Under the pieces are notes generated by a model, which was given only the letters and a program-made list of their open reading frames with translations, was not told the DNA's origin and made no database searches. 64,000 nt of DNA from Sphingobium sp. Z007 (GTDB taxonomy: Bacteria; Pseudomonadota; Alphaproteobacteria; Sphingomonadales; Sphingomonadaceae): contig NZ_FBXK01000005.1 of assembly GCF_900013425.1 (NCBI RefSeq), positions 1,054,001-1,118,000 of the forward strand, written 5' to 3'. Shown here one piece after another: positions 55,631 through 64,000 of the stretch. Every line of letters starts with the position of its first letter. Within the stretch, counting starts at the first letter, position 1. Made by a program: the position numbers and the translations under genes.

Positions 55631-57856
55631 ATGCCCCCCTATCTGAAAGCCGGCGCGGCCCTCGGCGCGCTGCTGCTCTTCCCTCTTCCCGCCGGCGCGC
55701 AGGAGCAGCTGACGTTGGAGCGCGTCTTCGCCAGCCCCGATCTGGCCGGGCCGCAGCCGCGTGCGCTTAAATTGTCGCCGGACGGATCGCTGGTGACTTT
55801 GCTGAAACCCCGCACCGACGAGAAGGAACGGCTCGACCTGTGGGCGATCGACAGCAAGACGGGCGCGGAACGGATGCTGGTCGATTCGAAGAAGACCGGG
55901 AGCGGCGCGGAGCTTTCCGAAGCGGAGAAGATGCAGCGCGAGCGCGATCGCTCCGTGGCGGGCAGCACCGGCATCACCAGCTATGACTGGGCGCCGGACG
56001 GCAAGAGCCTGTTGGTGCCGGTGGATGGCGACCTGTATCTCGCCGGATTGGACGGGAAGGTGACGCGGCTGACCGATACGCCCGACGGCGAGTTGAATGG
56101 CGTGGTCAGTCCCAAAGGCGGCTATGTCTCCTTCGTGCGTGGCGGCAATCTGTTCACCCAGCCGATCGGCGGTGCGGAGCGGCAGGTGACGCAGGGGGCC
56201 AGCGACACGATCAGCTGGGGCGTGGCGGAGTTTGTCGCGCAGGAGGAAATGGACCGGCGCACCGGCTATTGGTGGTCGCCCGACGACAGCCGCATCGCAG
56301 TGGCGCGGGTCGATGAGAGCCCGGTCGGGATCGTCACCCGCACGGCGATCGGCGGGGAGGGGACGAAGGTCTATCAGCAGCGCTATCCCGCCGCCGGGAC
56401 GCCCAACGCGATTGTCGACCTGTTCGTGATAAAGCCTGATGGATCGAGCCAAGTGAAGGTCGACCTGGGCGCGGAGAAGGACATTTATATCGCCCGCGTC
56501 GATTGGTCGAAGGACGGCAGGACGCTCTATGTGCAGCGCGAGAGCCGGGATCAGAAACGGCTCGACCTGTTGGCGGTTGATCCTGCTACGGGCAAGGCGC
56601 GGGTGGTGCTGACAGAGACCGCGAAAAGCTGGATCAACCTGTCGAACAACTTCCATGCTTTGAAAGATGGCAGTTTTCTCTGGTGGTCGGAGAAAAGCGG
56701 CCATGGGCATCTGTATCGCGTGAAGGGCGACCGATGGACGGCGCTGACCAGTGGCGACTGGGAAGTACGCGACGTCGTGGGCGTGGATGAGGACAAGGGG
56801 CTGGTCTATTTCACCGGCAATCGCGAAACGCCGCTGGAGCAGCAGCTTTATGTGACATCGCTGGGCAGGGCCGGAGAGGCGCGGGCGCTGACGGCCAAGG
56901 ACTGGTGGAATGACGCAGTGATGGACGGCGCGGCGAGCCGGGTTGTGGTGACGCGCCAGAATAGCGACCAGCCCAAACAGGTCTATCTGGCCGACAGCGG
57001 CGGCAAGCAGTTGCAATGGCTGTCGGACAATGCGCTGACGGGCAGTCACCCTTATGCACCCTATGTCGCGGGTCATGCGAAGACGACCTTCGGCACGGTG
57101 AAGGCGGCGGACGGGACGACGCTCTATACCAAGATCATGACGCCGAAGATGGAGCAGGGGAAACGCTATCCCGTGTTCATGATCCATTATGGCGGTCCGG
57201 GCGGCGGGCGGCAGGTGACCAACACATGGAGCGGCGCGCTGAATCAATATCTGGTGGATCGCGGCTGGATCGTATTTGCGATCGACAATCGCGGCACGCC
57301 CGATCGCGGCAAGGCGTTCGAGGATCATCTTTATCGCGCTATGGGAACGGTGGAGGTCGATGACCAGCTGAAGGGGGTGGCGTGGTTGAAAGCTCAGCCG
57401 TTCGTCGATCCCAAGCGAATCGCGACCTATGGCTGGTCCTATGGCGGCTATATGTCATTGAAGCTTCTGGAAAAGGCGCCCGGCGTGTTTGCCGCCGCCA
57501 TTGCGGGGGCGCCGGTGACCAAGTGGCAGCTCTACGACACCCATTATACCGAACGCTATCTGGGCCAGCCGCAGGACAAAGGCAGCGCCTATCCGGGGGC
57601 CGGCGCGGTGGATGACGCGGTGAAGATCGCCGATCCGCTGCTGCTGATTCACGGCATGTCCGACGATAATGTCGTGTTCGACAATGCGACCGCGCTGATG
57701 GCCAAGATGCAGGGCGCGGCGGTTCCGTTCGAGATGATGGCCTATCCGGGCCAGACCCATCGCGTCGGCGGGCCGGGCGTCAGTGTCCACGTGTGGAAGA
57801 CGATCGAACATTTCCTGGCCGAACATGCTGGCGGGCCGGACGTGGCTTCGAAATAA
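55631..57856 (+). CDS. Dipeptidyl-peptidase IV-like S9 peptidase, exported
   Basis: 741 residues. A signal peptide (cleavage near PAGAQ) is followed by an eight-bladed beta-propeller, then the alpha/beta hydrolase domain. The active-site Ser is in YGWSYGGYMSL, Asp in HGMSDDNVV and His in GQTHRVGG. The propeller has the DPP-IV Glu pair in VAQEEMDRRTGYWW, which holds the substrate N-terminus. It should release X-Pro/X-Ala dipeptides in the periplasm. I start at ATG 55631. Confidence 0.93.
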   Translation: MPPYLKAGAALGALLLFPLPAGAQEQLTLERVFASPDLAGPQPRALKLSPDGSLVTLLKPRTDEKERLDLWAIDSKTGAERMLVDSKKTGSGAELSEAEKMQRERDRSVAGSTGITSYDWAPDGKSLLVPVDGDLYLAGLDGKVTRLTDTPDGELNGVVSPKGGYVSFVRGGNLFTQPIGGAERQVTQGASDTISWGVAEFVAQEEMDRRTGYWWSPDDSRIAVARVDESPVGIVTRTAIGGEGTKVYQQRYPAAGTPNAIVDLFVIKPDGSSQVKVDLGAEKDIYIARVDWSKDGRTLYVQRESRDQKRLDLLAVDPATGKARVVLTETAKSWINLSNNFHALKDGSFLWWSEKSGHGHLYRVKGDRWTALTSGDWEVRDVVGVDEDKGLVYFTGNRETPLEQQLYVTSLGRAGEARALTAKDWWNDAVMDGAASRVVVTRQNSDQPKQVYLADSGGKQLQWLSDNALTGSHPYAPYVAGHAKTTFGTVKAADGTTLYTKIMTPKMEQGKRYPVFMIHYGGPGGGRQVTNTWSGALNQYLVDRGWIVFAIDNRGTPDRGKAFEDHLYRAMGTVEVDDQLKGVAWLKAQPFVDPKRIATYGWSYGGYMSLKLLEKAPGVFAAAIAGAPVTKWQLYDTHYTERYLGQPQDKGSAYPGAGAVDDAVKIADPLLLIHGMSDDNVVFDNATALMAKMQGAAVPFEMMAYPGQTHRVGGPGVSVHVWKTIEHFLAEHAGGPDVASK

Positions 57857-57968
57857 AATTGCGCGGGAGTAGGGTTTTGCAGCAGGCAAGCCCTTCTTTC
57901 TGGACAATTGTGGCCACATCGCTATGGCGCGCACTCCGCAATCCTGCGTTGAACTGGAGTCTTTTGTC

Positions 57969-58994
57969 ATGGGTTATAGGGTCGTCGTCGTCGGAGCCAC
58001 GGGGAATGTGGGCCGCGAGATGCTGACCATTCTCGCCGAGCGCGAGTTTCCTATTGACGAGATCGCGGCGGTCGCTTCGTCGCGGTCGCAGGGGCTGACC
58101 ATTGATTTCGGTGACAGCGGCAAGACCATGAAATGCCAGAATATCGAGCATTTCGACTTTACCGGATGGGACATCGCCCTGTTCGCCGCGGGTAGCGGCG
58201 CGACCGAAATCTATGCGCCCAAGGCGGCGGCGGCCGGCTGCGTCGTGATCGACAACAGCTCGCTCTATCGCATGGACCCGGACGTGCCCTTGATCGTGCC
58301 CGAAGTGAACCCGGACGCGATCGACGGCTATAAGAAGAAGAACATCATCGCCAACCCCAACTGCTCGACCGCGCAGATGGTCGTGGCGTTGAAGCCGCTG
58401 CACGATTTTGCCAAGATCAAGCGCGTGGTCGTGTCCACCTACCAGTCGGTGTCCGGCGCGGGCAAGGCGGGCATGGACGAACTGTTCGAGCAGAGCCGCA
58501 ACATCTTCGTCGGCGATCCTGCCGAGCCCAAGAAGTTCACCAAGCAGATCGCCTTCAACGTGATCCCGCATATCGACGTGTTCCTGGACGATGGTTCGAC
58601 CAAGGAAGAATGGAAGATGGTCGCGGAAACCAAGAAGATCCTCGATCCCAAGGTGAAGGTCACCGCAACCTGCGTGCGCGTGCCGGTGTTCGTGGGCCAT
58701 TCCGAATCGATCAACATCGAGTTCGAGAATGAGATTTCGGCCAAGGAAGCGCAGGACATATTGCGCGAGGCGCCCGGCATCATGCTGGTCGATAAGCGTG
58801 AGGATGGCGGCTATATCACGCCGATCGAGTGCGTGGGCGATTTCGCGACCTTCATCAGCCGCGTGCGGGAAGATTCCACGATCGAGAACGGCATCAACCT
58901 GTGGTGCGTCAGCGATAATCTGCGCAAGGGCGCGGCGCTGAACGCAGTGCAGATCGCGGAACTGCTCGGCCGTCGCCACCTTAAGAAGGGGTAA
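57969..58994 (+). CDS. asd: Aspartate-semialdehyde dehydrogenase
   Basis: 341 residues. Reduces aspartyl phosphate to aspartate semialdehyde, the branch point to Lys/DAP, Thr and Met, and also the substrate of the polyamine dehydrogenase at 9.8-11 kb. NADPH motif VVVGATGNVGREML, the catalytic Cys in IANPNCSTAQMV, VSTYQSVSGAGKAGMDEL, and the His-containing VPVFVGHSESI are present. GGAG lies before ATG 57969. Confidence 0.96.
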   Translation: MGYRVVVVGATGNVGREMLTILAEREFPIDEIAAVASSRSQGLTIDFGDSGKTMKCQNIEHFDFTGWDIALFAAGSGATEIYAPKAAAAGCVVIDNSSLYRMDPDVPLIVPEVNPDAIDGYKKKNIIANPNCSTAQMVVALKPLHDFAKIKRVVVSTYQSVSGAGKAGMDELFEQSRNIFVGDPAEPKKFTKQIAFNVIPHIDVFLDDGSTKEEWKMVAETKKILDPKVKVTATCVRVPVFVGHSESINIEFENEISAKEAQDILREAPGIMLVDKREDGGYITPIECVGDFATFISRVREDSTIENGINLWCVSDNLRKGAALNAVQIAELLGRRHLKKG

Positions 58995-59002
58995 GGCCTG
59001 TC

Positions 59003-59641
59003 ATGATTGCCGGCGCTGTTGCGATGTGGAAGGCTCTTCCGATCGCGCAGCGCCGGATGATCGTCGCGCTGCTCTGCGCCGTTGGCCTGGCCAATATCGC
59101 GCAACCCTATCCCGACCTCGCACCGCTGCAGCATGGGCCGACGATCGCGCTGATCCTGGCGACGCCCTGGCTGCTAGGGCGTTGGCCGATTTCGACATCG
59201 TCTGTCGGCTGCATCTGGCTGTTCCTGCTGCTCCACACATTGGGCGCACGCTGGATCTACAGCTATGTGCCCTATGACGACTGGGCGCGGACGCTGAGCG
59301 GGCATGATGTCTCCAGCCTCTTCGGTACGACGCGCAATGGCTATGACCGGCTGGTGCATTTCTCATTCGGCGCATTGCTGACCGCGCCGGTCGCGGAGGT
59401 CGCGCGGCGGCATGGCGGATTGTCGCTGCGTTGGGGGCTGGCCTTTGCGTTCGCAGCGATCGGCCTGGGCAGCGCCATTTATGAGATTTTCGAATGGCTG
59501 CTCACCATCCTGGCGGCGGGCGAGACGGCGGATTATTATAATGGCCAGCAAGGCGACGTGTGGGACGCGCAAAAGGACATGGCCGCGGCCCAGATTGGCA
59601 GCGCATTGGCGCTCATCGCCCTCTTGCGCCGCCGCGGATGA
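59003..59641 (+). CDS. DUF2238 (YjdF-like) membrane protein
   Basis: 212 residues with six or so membrane segments. Family motifs WIYSYVPYDDW, NGYDRLVHFSFGAL and IYEIFEWLLTILAAG ... GDVWDAQKDMAAAQIGS. Function unknown; the conserved Asp/His/Glu positions in the membrane suggest a channel or enzyme. It starts eight bases after the asd stop, so it is probably in the same transcript. Confidence 0.9.
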   Translation: MIAGAVAMWKALPIAQRRMIVALLCAVGLANIAQPYPDLAPLQHGPTIALILATPWLLGRWPISTSSVGCIWLFLLLHTLGARWIYSYVPYDDWARTLSGHDVSSLFGTTRNGYDRLVHFSFGALLTAPVAEVARRHGGLSLRWGLAFAFAAIGLGSAIYEIFEWLLTILAAGETADYYNGQQGDVWDAQKDMAAAQIGSALALIALLRRRG

Positions 59642-59684
59642 CACCATATCGGCAGGGCATCCCAGCCCAAGAGGAAATGCCCCG

Positions 59685-60446
59685 ATGACCGACCTGCTGA
59701 TCGAACGCCATGAGATCAAGGGTTTCGACGGATTGCCGATTGCGGTGCATATGGTCGGAACAGGGCGCGACCTGGTGCTGATCCATGGCTATTTCTCCAA
59801 CGCCTATACCAACTGGATTCGCTACGGCCATGCTGCCAAGCTGGTGGAGGCGGGGTTTCGACTGATCCTGCCGGACCTGCGCGGCCATGGGGATAGCGCC
59901 AAGCCGCACGATCCCGCCGCCTATCCGGCCGACGCGCTGACCGACGATAATCTGGGGCTGGTCGCGCAACTGGGCCTGACCGACTATGATCTGGGCGGTT
60001 ATTCGCTGGGCGCGCGGACGACGGTGCGGATGCTGGCGCGGGGCGCGACGCCGCGCCGTGTGATCCTGAGCGGCATGGGGCTGCGCGGCCTGGTGCAGAC
60101 GCTGGACAATGGCGGCTATTATACCAATGTCCTGACCAACCTCGGCACGTTCCCGCGCGGCACGTCGGAATGGATGACCGAAGCGTTCCTGAAAACCACC
60201 AAGGGCGACCCGGCGGCGTTGCTCAATATCCTCAACACCTTCGTCGATACCGACGAGGCGACGATCGCGGGCTTCCAGCAGCCGACCGAAGTGATTTGCG
60301 GCGCGGACGACGACAGCAACGGCAATGCCCGCGAACTGGCCGATGTGCTGCCCCATGGCCGCTATGTCGAGGTGCCGGGCAATCACATGAACGCCGTTAC
60401 GCGCAAGGAGCTGGGCCAGGCGATGGTCGATTTCCTGACGGCTTGA
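59685..60446 (+). CDS. Alpha/beta hydrolase
   Basis: 253 residues. Oxyanion motif LIHGYFSNAYTNW, nucleophile elbow GGYSLGARTT (Ser near residue 104), and His in GNHMNAVT near the end. A soluble esterase-type hydrolase without signal peptide; the substrate is not known. It lies 43 bp after the DUF2238 gene. GAGG precedes the ATG at 59685. Confidence 0.92.
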   Translation: MTDLLIERHEIKGFDGLPIAVHMVGTGRDLVLIHGYFSNAYTNWIRYGHAAKLVEAGFRLILPDLRGHGDSAKPHDPAAYPADALTDDNLGLVAQLGLTDYDLGGYSLGARTTVRMLARGATPRRVILSGMGLRGLVQTLDNGGYYTNVLTNLGTFPRGTSEWMTEAFLKTTKGDPAALLNILNTFVDTDEATIAGFQQPTEVICGADDDSNGNARELADVLPHGRYVEVPGNHMNAVTRKELGQAMVDFLTA

Positions 60447-60499
60447 CTGTATCGCCGGAGCAAGCCACCTTCCCCTGCATAACCGATCAGGGGATATCC

Positions 60500-62332
60500 A
60501 TGAAAATCGCTATATCGATGGCCGCGCTTGCGGCTGCCCTCGTCGCTTCGCCGGTGATGGCGCAGCAGGCGCGTGTTGCCGCCACGGCTGCTGCGCCGAC
60601 GGCGGCCGACGCCGACGCCTTCCTCGCGAAGGCAGAAAAGACGCTCTTCGACCAGTCGATCGTCAGCGGTCGCGCGGCGTGGATCAATGCCACTTACATC
60701 ACGGACGATACCGATGCGATGGCGTCCTATTTCGGCGCGATCGATACCAGGCAGCGGGTCGATTATGCGCTGGAAGCGGCGAAATATGCGACCGCGCCAG
60801 GCTTGAGCGAGGAAACCAAGCGCCGGCTGACGCTGCTGCGCACCGCGCTGACCCTGCCCGCACCGACGACGCCGGGCGCGGCCGAGGAACTGAACGATCT
60901 CGCGACCAAGCTCCAGTCCGCCTATGGCAAGGGGAAGGGGACGCTCAAGGGCCAGCCGATCAACGGCAGCGACATTGAAGAGCAGATGGGGGTTAACCGC
61001 AACCCCGAAGAGCTGAAGGAAATGTGGGTCAGTTGGCACGACAATGTCGGCGCGCCGATGCGCACCGACTATGCCAAACTGGTCGGCATCGCCAATGCCG
61101 GGGCCAAGGAATTGGGCTTTGCCGATACCGGGGCGATGTGGCGTTCGAAATATGACATGCCGGCCGACGATTTCGCCAAGCTGACCGACAAGATCTGGGC
61201 GGAGGTCAAGCCGCTCTATGATGACCTCCATTGCTATACCCGCACCAAGCTCAATGAGAAATATGGCGATGCGGTGCAGCCCAAGACGGGGCCGATCCGC
61301 GCCGACCTGTTGGGCAATATGTGGGCGCAGGAATGGGGCAATATCTATGATGTGGTGGCGCCGGCGGGGGCAGGCGACCTGGGCTTCGACACGACCGACC
61401 TGTTGACGGCCAAGGGCTATGACCCGGTCAAGATGGTGAAGGCGGGCGAGGGCTTCTATAGTTCGCTGGGTTTCGAGCCGCTGCCGCAGACCTTCTGGGA
61501 CCGGTCGCAAATCACCAAGCCGCGCGACCGGGAGGTGATCTGTCACGCATCGGCCTGGGACCTGGACAATAAGAACGACATCCGCATCAAGATGTGCACC
61601 AAGGTCAATGGCGACGACTTCGTCACCATCCATCATGAGCTGGGCCATAATTATTACCAGCGCGCCTATCAGGCGCAAAAGCCGCTCTATCTGGACGGCG
61701 CCAATGACGGCTTCCATGAAGCGATCGGCGACTTCGTGGCGCTGTCGATCACGCCCGACTATCTGGTGAAGATCGGCCTGCTCGATCCCGCAAAGGTGCC
61801 GGGCGCGGACAAGGATACGGGGCTGCTGCTGCGGCAGGCGATGGACAAGGTCGCCTTCCTGCCGTTCGGCCTGCTGATCGACAAATGGCGTTGGGGTGTG
61901 TTCGACGGATCGATCCCGCAGAGCCAGTATGAAAAGGGCTGGACCGACCTGCGCCTGCAATATCAGGGCATCGTCCCACCCGTGTCCCGCGACGAGACGA
62001 AGTTCGATGCCGGCGGCAAATATCATATCCCCGGCAACACGCCCTACACCCGTTACTTCCTCGCGCGGGTGCTCCAGTTCCAATTCTACGAAGCCGCTTG
62101 CAAGCAGGCCGGATGGAAGGGACCGCTGCACCGCTGTTCCTTCTACGGGAACAAGGCCGTGGGCGCGAAACTTGATGCGATGTTGCAGATGGGGGCGTCA
62201 AAGCCTTGGCCCGACGCGCTTCAAGCCTTCACCGGCCGCCGCGAGATGTCAGGCAAGGCATTGGTCAATTATTTCGCTCCATTGCAGAAGTGGTTGATTA
62301 CGCAAAATAAAGGCAAGTCCTGCGGCTGGTAA
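60500..62332 (+). CDS. M2 family metallopeptidase (angiotensin-converting-enzyme homologue)
   Basis: 610 residues with a signal peptide (cleavage after VMA, near residue 21), so periplasmic or secreted. The zinc motif HHELGH has His379 and His383 as ligands, with Glu407 (GFHEAIGD) as third ligand, the same 28-residue spacing as in testis ACE (His383, Glu411). Length fits a single-domain peptidyl-dipeptidase, which removes C-terminal dipeptides. With the DPP-IV-like gene nearby, the strain can trim peptides from both ends. Confidence 0.93.
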   Translation: MKIAISMAALAAALVASPVMAQQARVAATAAAPTAADADAFLAKAEKTLFDQSIVSGRAAWINATYITDDTDAMASYFGAIDTRQRVDYALEAAKYATAPGLSEETKRRLTLLRTALTLPAPTTPGAAEELNDLATKLQSAYGKGKGTLKGQPINGSDIEEQMGVNRNPEELKEMWVSWHDNVGAPMRTDYAKLVGIANAGAKELGFADTGAMWRSKYDMPADDFAKLTDKIWAEVKPLYDDLHCYTRTKLNEKYGDAVQPKTGPIRADLLGNMWAQEWGNIYDVVAPAGAGDLGFDTTDLLTAKGYDPVKMVKAGEGFYSSLGFEPLPQTFWDRSQITKPRDREVICHASAWDLDNKNDIRIKMCTKVNGDDFVTIHHELGHNYYQRAYQAQKPLYLDGANDGFHEAIGDFVALSITPDYLVKIGLLDPAKVPGADKDTGLLLRQAMDKVAFLPFGLLIDKWRWGVFDGSIPQSQYEKGWTDLRLQYQGIVPPVSRDETKFDAGGKYHIPGNTPYTRYFLARVLQFQFYEAACKQAGWKGPLHRCSFYGNKAVGAKLDAMLQMGASKPWPDALQAFTGRREMSGKALVNYFAPLQKWLITQNKGKSCGW

Positions 62333-62363
62333 GTCGGAGTAAATCTTGGTAAATGGCTGGCGT

Positions 62364-63512
62364 ATGAACGCGCCAGCCATCCTCCTTTCCCTATTGTTCG
62401 GCACCGCCGCCGTCATGACCCTAGCGCTTACTGTGGCATGGCTGCATTTTGGTCGGCAACGCCATGTGCTGACATGGACCGCCGCCTATGGCGTCGGCAT
62501 GGTGCAATGGGCGGCCAATGCCTGCGGCTTCTTCCTGAAAAGTCCCGTCTGGTTCATCGTGACCGGCGTGGGATTGATTATCAGCGGTTCATTGCTGGCC
62601 ATCGGTATTCGGCAGCGGTCCGGCAAACCTCTGCGTCTGGCCGCTTTCGTCATTCCGGCGGCTATCGTCATAGCCGCTATCGCGTTCGCCATCGGCCCGA
62701 TCGGCAGCCAGATCATGCAGGGCCTTATCATTCCCGTCTATGTCGGCGCGTTGCTGGCCGTCAGCGCCGCCTCGCTCTGGCCCAAGGGCCGATCTTTCAC
62801 GCCCCCGGAACTGGTGTTTTTTCTCGCCCTGCTGGCTTTCGTCGTCGTTCAGTTCGCGCTGGCGGGGTCGGCCATGCTGATTCGCGGTCCCGACATCGGC
62901 AAGGATCTCTACCGCCTGATTTTCAGCATCTTCATGCCCACTATCTATGTCGCGACGGCGGTGACGGCGGTGCTGGTGGTGGCGGGCGACCTGGCCCAAC
63001 AATTGCGCACGCAGATGCGCCACGATCCGCTGACCCAGGTGCTGAACCGCCGGGGGCTGGACGAAGCGGCGGCGCAGGCGATGGCGCTGGCCCGGCGGCA
63101 AGGCCTGTCGCTGGCGCTGGTCGTGTGCGATCTTGACGGGTTCAAGGCGCTGAACGACGGCCATGGCCATATTGCGGGCGACCAGGCGCTCAAGGGGTTC
63201 GCGCAGCTGCTCACCAGCGCGGTGCGCCGCGGCGATGTGGTCGGGCGAATGGGTGGCGACGAATTTGGCCTGCTGCTGATGAATAGCAGCGCCGCCGCTG
63301 CTGCTGAGGTGATGGAGCGGGTCCGCGTAGAGGTCGGCCATCTGGCACTGCCTGACTATCCCGACGTGTGGCTGCGCGCCAGTTTCGGCGTGGCCGAGAT
63401 GGTGGCTGGCGACGGGCAGTTGGAGGATATGGTCGCACGGGCGGACGCGGCCCTTTACGCCGCGAAGAAGGACGGCAAGGACCGCATCAGCATCTGGCAG
63501 GAAGCGGCTTAA
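62364..63512 (+). CDS. Membrane diguanylate cyclase with intact inhibitory site
   Basis: 382 residues. Six or seven N-terminal membrane segments (to about residue 205) are followed by a GGDEF domain: DPLTQVLNRRGLDE, VCDLDGFKALNDGHGH and GRMGGDEFGLL. RRGD five residues upstream of the motif is the RxxD product-inhibition site, so feedback by c-di-GMP is likely, unlike the cyclase at 25453. The membrane part resembles a sensory input of unknown signal. I prefer ATG 62364 over the TTG at 62346. Confidence 0.92.
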   Translation: MNAPAILLSLLFGTAAVMTLALTVAWLHFGRQRHVLTWTAAYGVGMVQWAANACGFFLKSPVWFIVTGVGLIISGSLLAIGIRQRSGKPLRLAAFVIPAAIVIAAIAFAIGPIGSQIMQGLIIPVYVGALLAVSAASLWPKGRSFTPPELVFFLALLAFVVVQFALAGSAMLIRGPDIGKDLYRLIFSIFMPTIYVATAVTAVLVVAGDLAQQLRTQMRHDPLTQVLNRRGLDEAAAQAMALARRQGLSLALVVCDLDGFKALNDGHGHIAGDQALKGFAQLLTSAVRRGDVVGRMGGDEFGLLLMNSSAAAAAEVMERVRVEVGHLALPDYPDVWLRASFGVAEMVAGDGQLEDMVARADAALYAAKKDGKDRISIWQEAA

Positions 63513-63528
63513 GAGATAAAGGTGTCGC

Positions 63529-63557
63529 GGACTCCCGCAGGCGTGAGTCCAGTTTCT
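63529..63557 (+). terminator. Hairpin between convergent genes
   Basis: GGACTC (63529-63534) and GAGTCC (63545-63550) with an inner GC pair, followed by AGTTTCT. It lies 16 bases after the cyclase stop and before the end of the convergent AMP nucleosidase gene. Confidence 0.5.
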
Positions 63558-63602
63558 ACGTCAGGACTAGGCTCCCGTCTGCGCAGGAGCACATGGCTTG
63601 GA

Positions 63603-64000
63603 CTAGCGGAACGGCGGTTCGTTGAAAGCGCGCAGCTTGCGGCTGTGCAGCTTGGCCCCTTCCTCCCGCAGCAATTCGCAGGTCATGATGCCAACGCGCA
63701 AATGGCTGGCGATCGCTTCTTCGTAGAAGCGATTGGCCTGGCCAGGCAGCTTGAGTTCGCCATGGATCGGCTTGTCCGACACGCACAGCAAAGTGCCGTA
63801 GGGGACGCGGAAGCGATAGCCCTGCGCCGCGATGGTGGCCGATTCCATGTCTATGCCGACCGCGCGCGACAGGCTGAAGCGCAGGGCGGAGCTGGAATAG
63901 CGCAATTCCCAGTTACGATCGTCGGTCGTGACGACGGTGCCGGTGCGCAGGCGGCGCTTGAAATCCTCCGGGTCGCTGTGGCCCAGCACGGCCTCGGCCG
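63603..64000 (-). CDS. amn: AMP nucleosidase, C-terminal part (5' end outside window)
   Basis: The last 131 or so residues, open to the window edge. AMP nucleosidase cleaves AMP to adenine and ribose-5-phosphate. The segments EAVLGHSDPEDFKRRL, VGIDMESATIAAQGYRFRVPYGTLLCVSDKPIHGELKLPG (in parts) and the C-terminal REEGAKLHSRKLRAFNEPPFR match the long-form Amn family. The Met-Glu-Ser of DMESATIA and the Asp of SDKPI are nucleoside-phosphorylase-fold active-site residues. Confidence 0.92.
   Translation of the reverse strand, partial: AEAVLGHSDPEDFKRRLRTGTVVTTDDRNWELRYSSSALRFSLSRAVGIDMESATIAAQGYRFRVPYGTLLCVSDKPIHGELKLPGQANRFYEEAIASHLRVGIMTCELLREEGAKLHSRKLRAFNEPPFR

Noticed and set aside
55592..57328. 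578-codon - strand frame opposite the DPP-IV-like gene
   Set aside because: Antisense shadow; no motif, and the + strand product has an intact catalytic triad.
60383..62131. 582-codon - strand frame opposite the M2 peptidase gene
   Set aside because: Antisense of a gene with clear zinc motif and signal peptide.

Overview
The window is a GC-rich, densely packed stretch of bacterial chromosome. It most resembles a sphingomonad (alphaproteobacterial order Sphingomonadales; Sphingobium or Sphingomonas would fit). This placement is inference from gene content. The main clues are 5-aminolevulinate synthase (the C4 haem route of Alphaproteobacteria), a carboxyspermidine-type polyamine cluster, methylmalonyl-CoA genes beside an ScfR-type regulator, btaAB betaine-lipid genes, and many GC-rich palindromic intergenic repeats. 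I recognise no transposase, integrase, phage gene or CRISPR array. No gene-free gap exceeds about 275 bp.

Layout. 1-7.1 kb (+): the end of ETF-ubiquinone oxidoreductase, a TPR protein, ispE, an N-formylglutamate amidohydrolase-like gene, a lipoprotein, nnr and an RNA m5U methyltransferase, mostly with overlapping start and stop codons. 7.2-11 kb (-): polyamine synthesis, with a hairpin over the Shine-Dalgarno site of the ornithine decarboxylase gene. 11.2-15 kb: a fasciclin protein, a GFA protein and an ATP-dependent ligase/exonuclease pair. 15.1-17 kb (+): btaA-btaB behind a PHO-box-like repeat. 17-25.5 kb: a single-domain response regulator, hemA, murI, plsY, dprA and topA. 25.5-28.7 kb (-): lepB-rnc-era and a diguanylate cyclase. 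28.9-35.7 kb: pgi, gor, a 2OG-Fe oxygenase, an SDR, a LysR regulator and a secreted TonB-C-like protein.

35.7-47.4 kb is the propionyl-CoA region. A divergent ScfR-type regulator faces pccB-mce-mcm-bioB, a 52-residue membrane protein, pccA, csaA, an MHS transporter and a DUF2256 protein. The set converts propionyl-CoA to succinyl-CoA and includes a supply of the biotin cofactor of the carboxylase. The intergenic region carries clustered TTTGC/GCAAA motifs. 47.5-50.5 kb holds acetyl-CoA acetyltransferase, a short PhaC-like hydrolase and divergent phaR, which points to polyhydroxyalkanoate metabolism.

50.5-64 kb holds an archaeal-type proS, a Cys/His-rich small protein, hslVU with a heat-shock-like promoter, an entericidin-type lipoprotein, tRNA-Val(CAC), a DPP-IV-like peptidase, asd, a DUF2238 membrane protein, an alpha/beta hydrolase, an ACE-like M2 peptidase, a second diguanylate cyclase and the start-truncated end of AMP nucleosidase.

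Most genes are housekeeping. The most interesting material is regulatory or small: the polyamine leader hairpin, the btaA PHO-box array, the ScfR operator cluster, two families of long inverted repeats (one supplying a Shine-Dalgarno), and several genes shorter than 60 codons.
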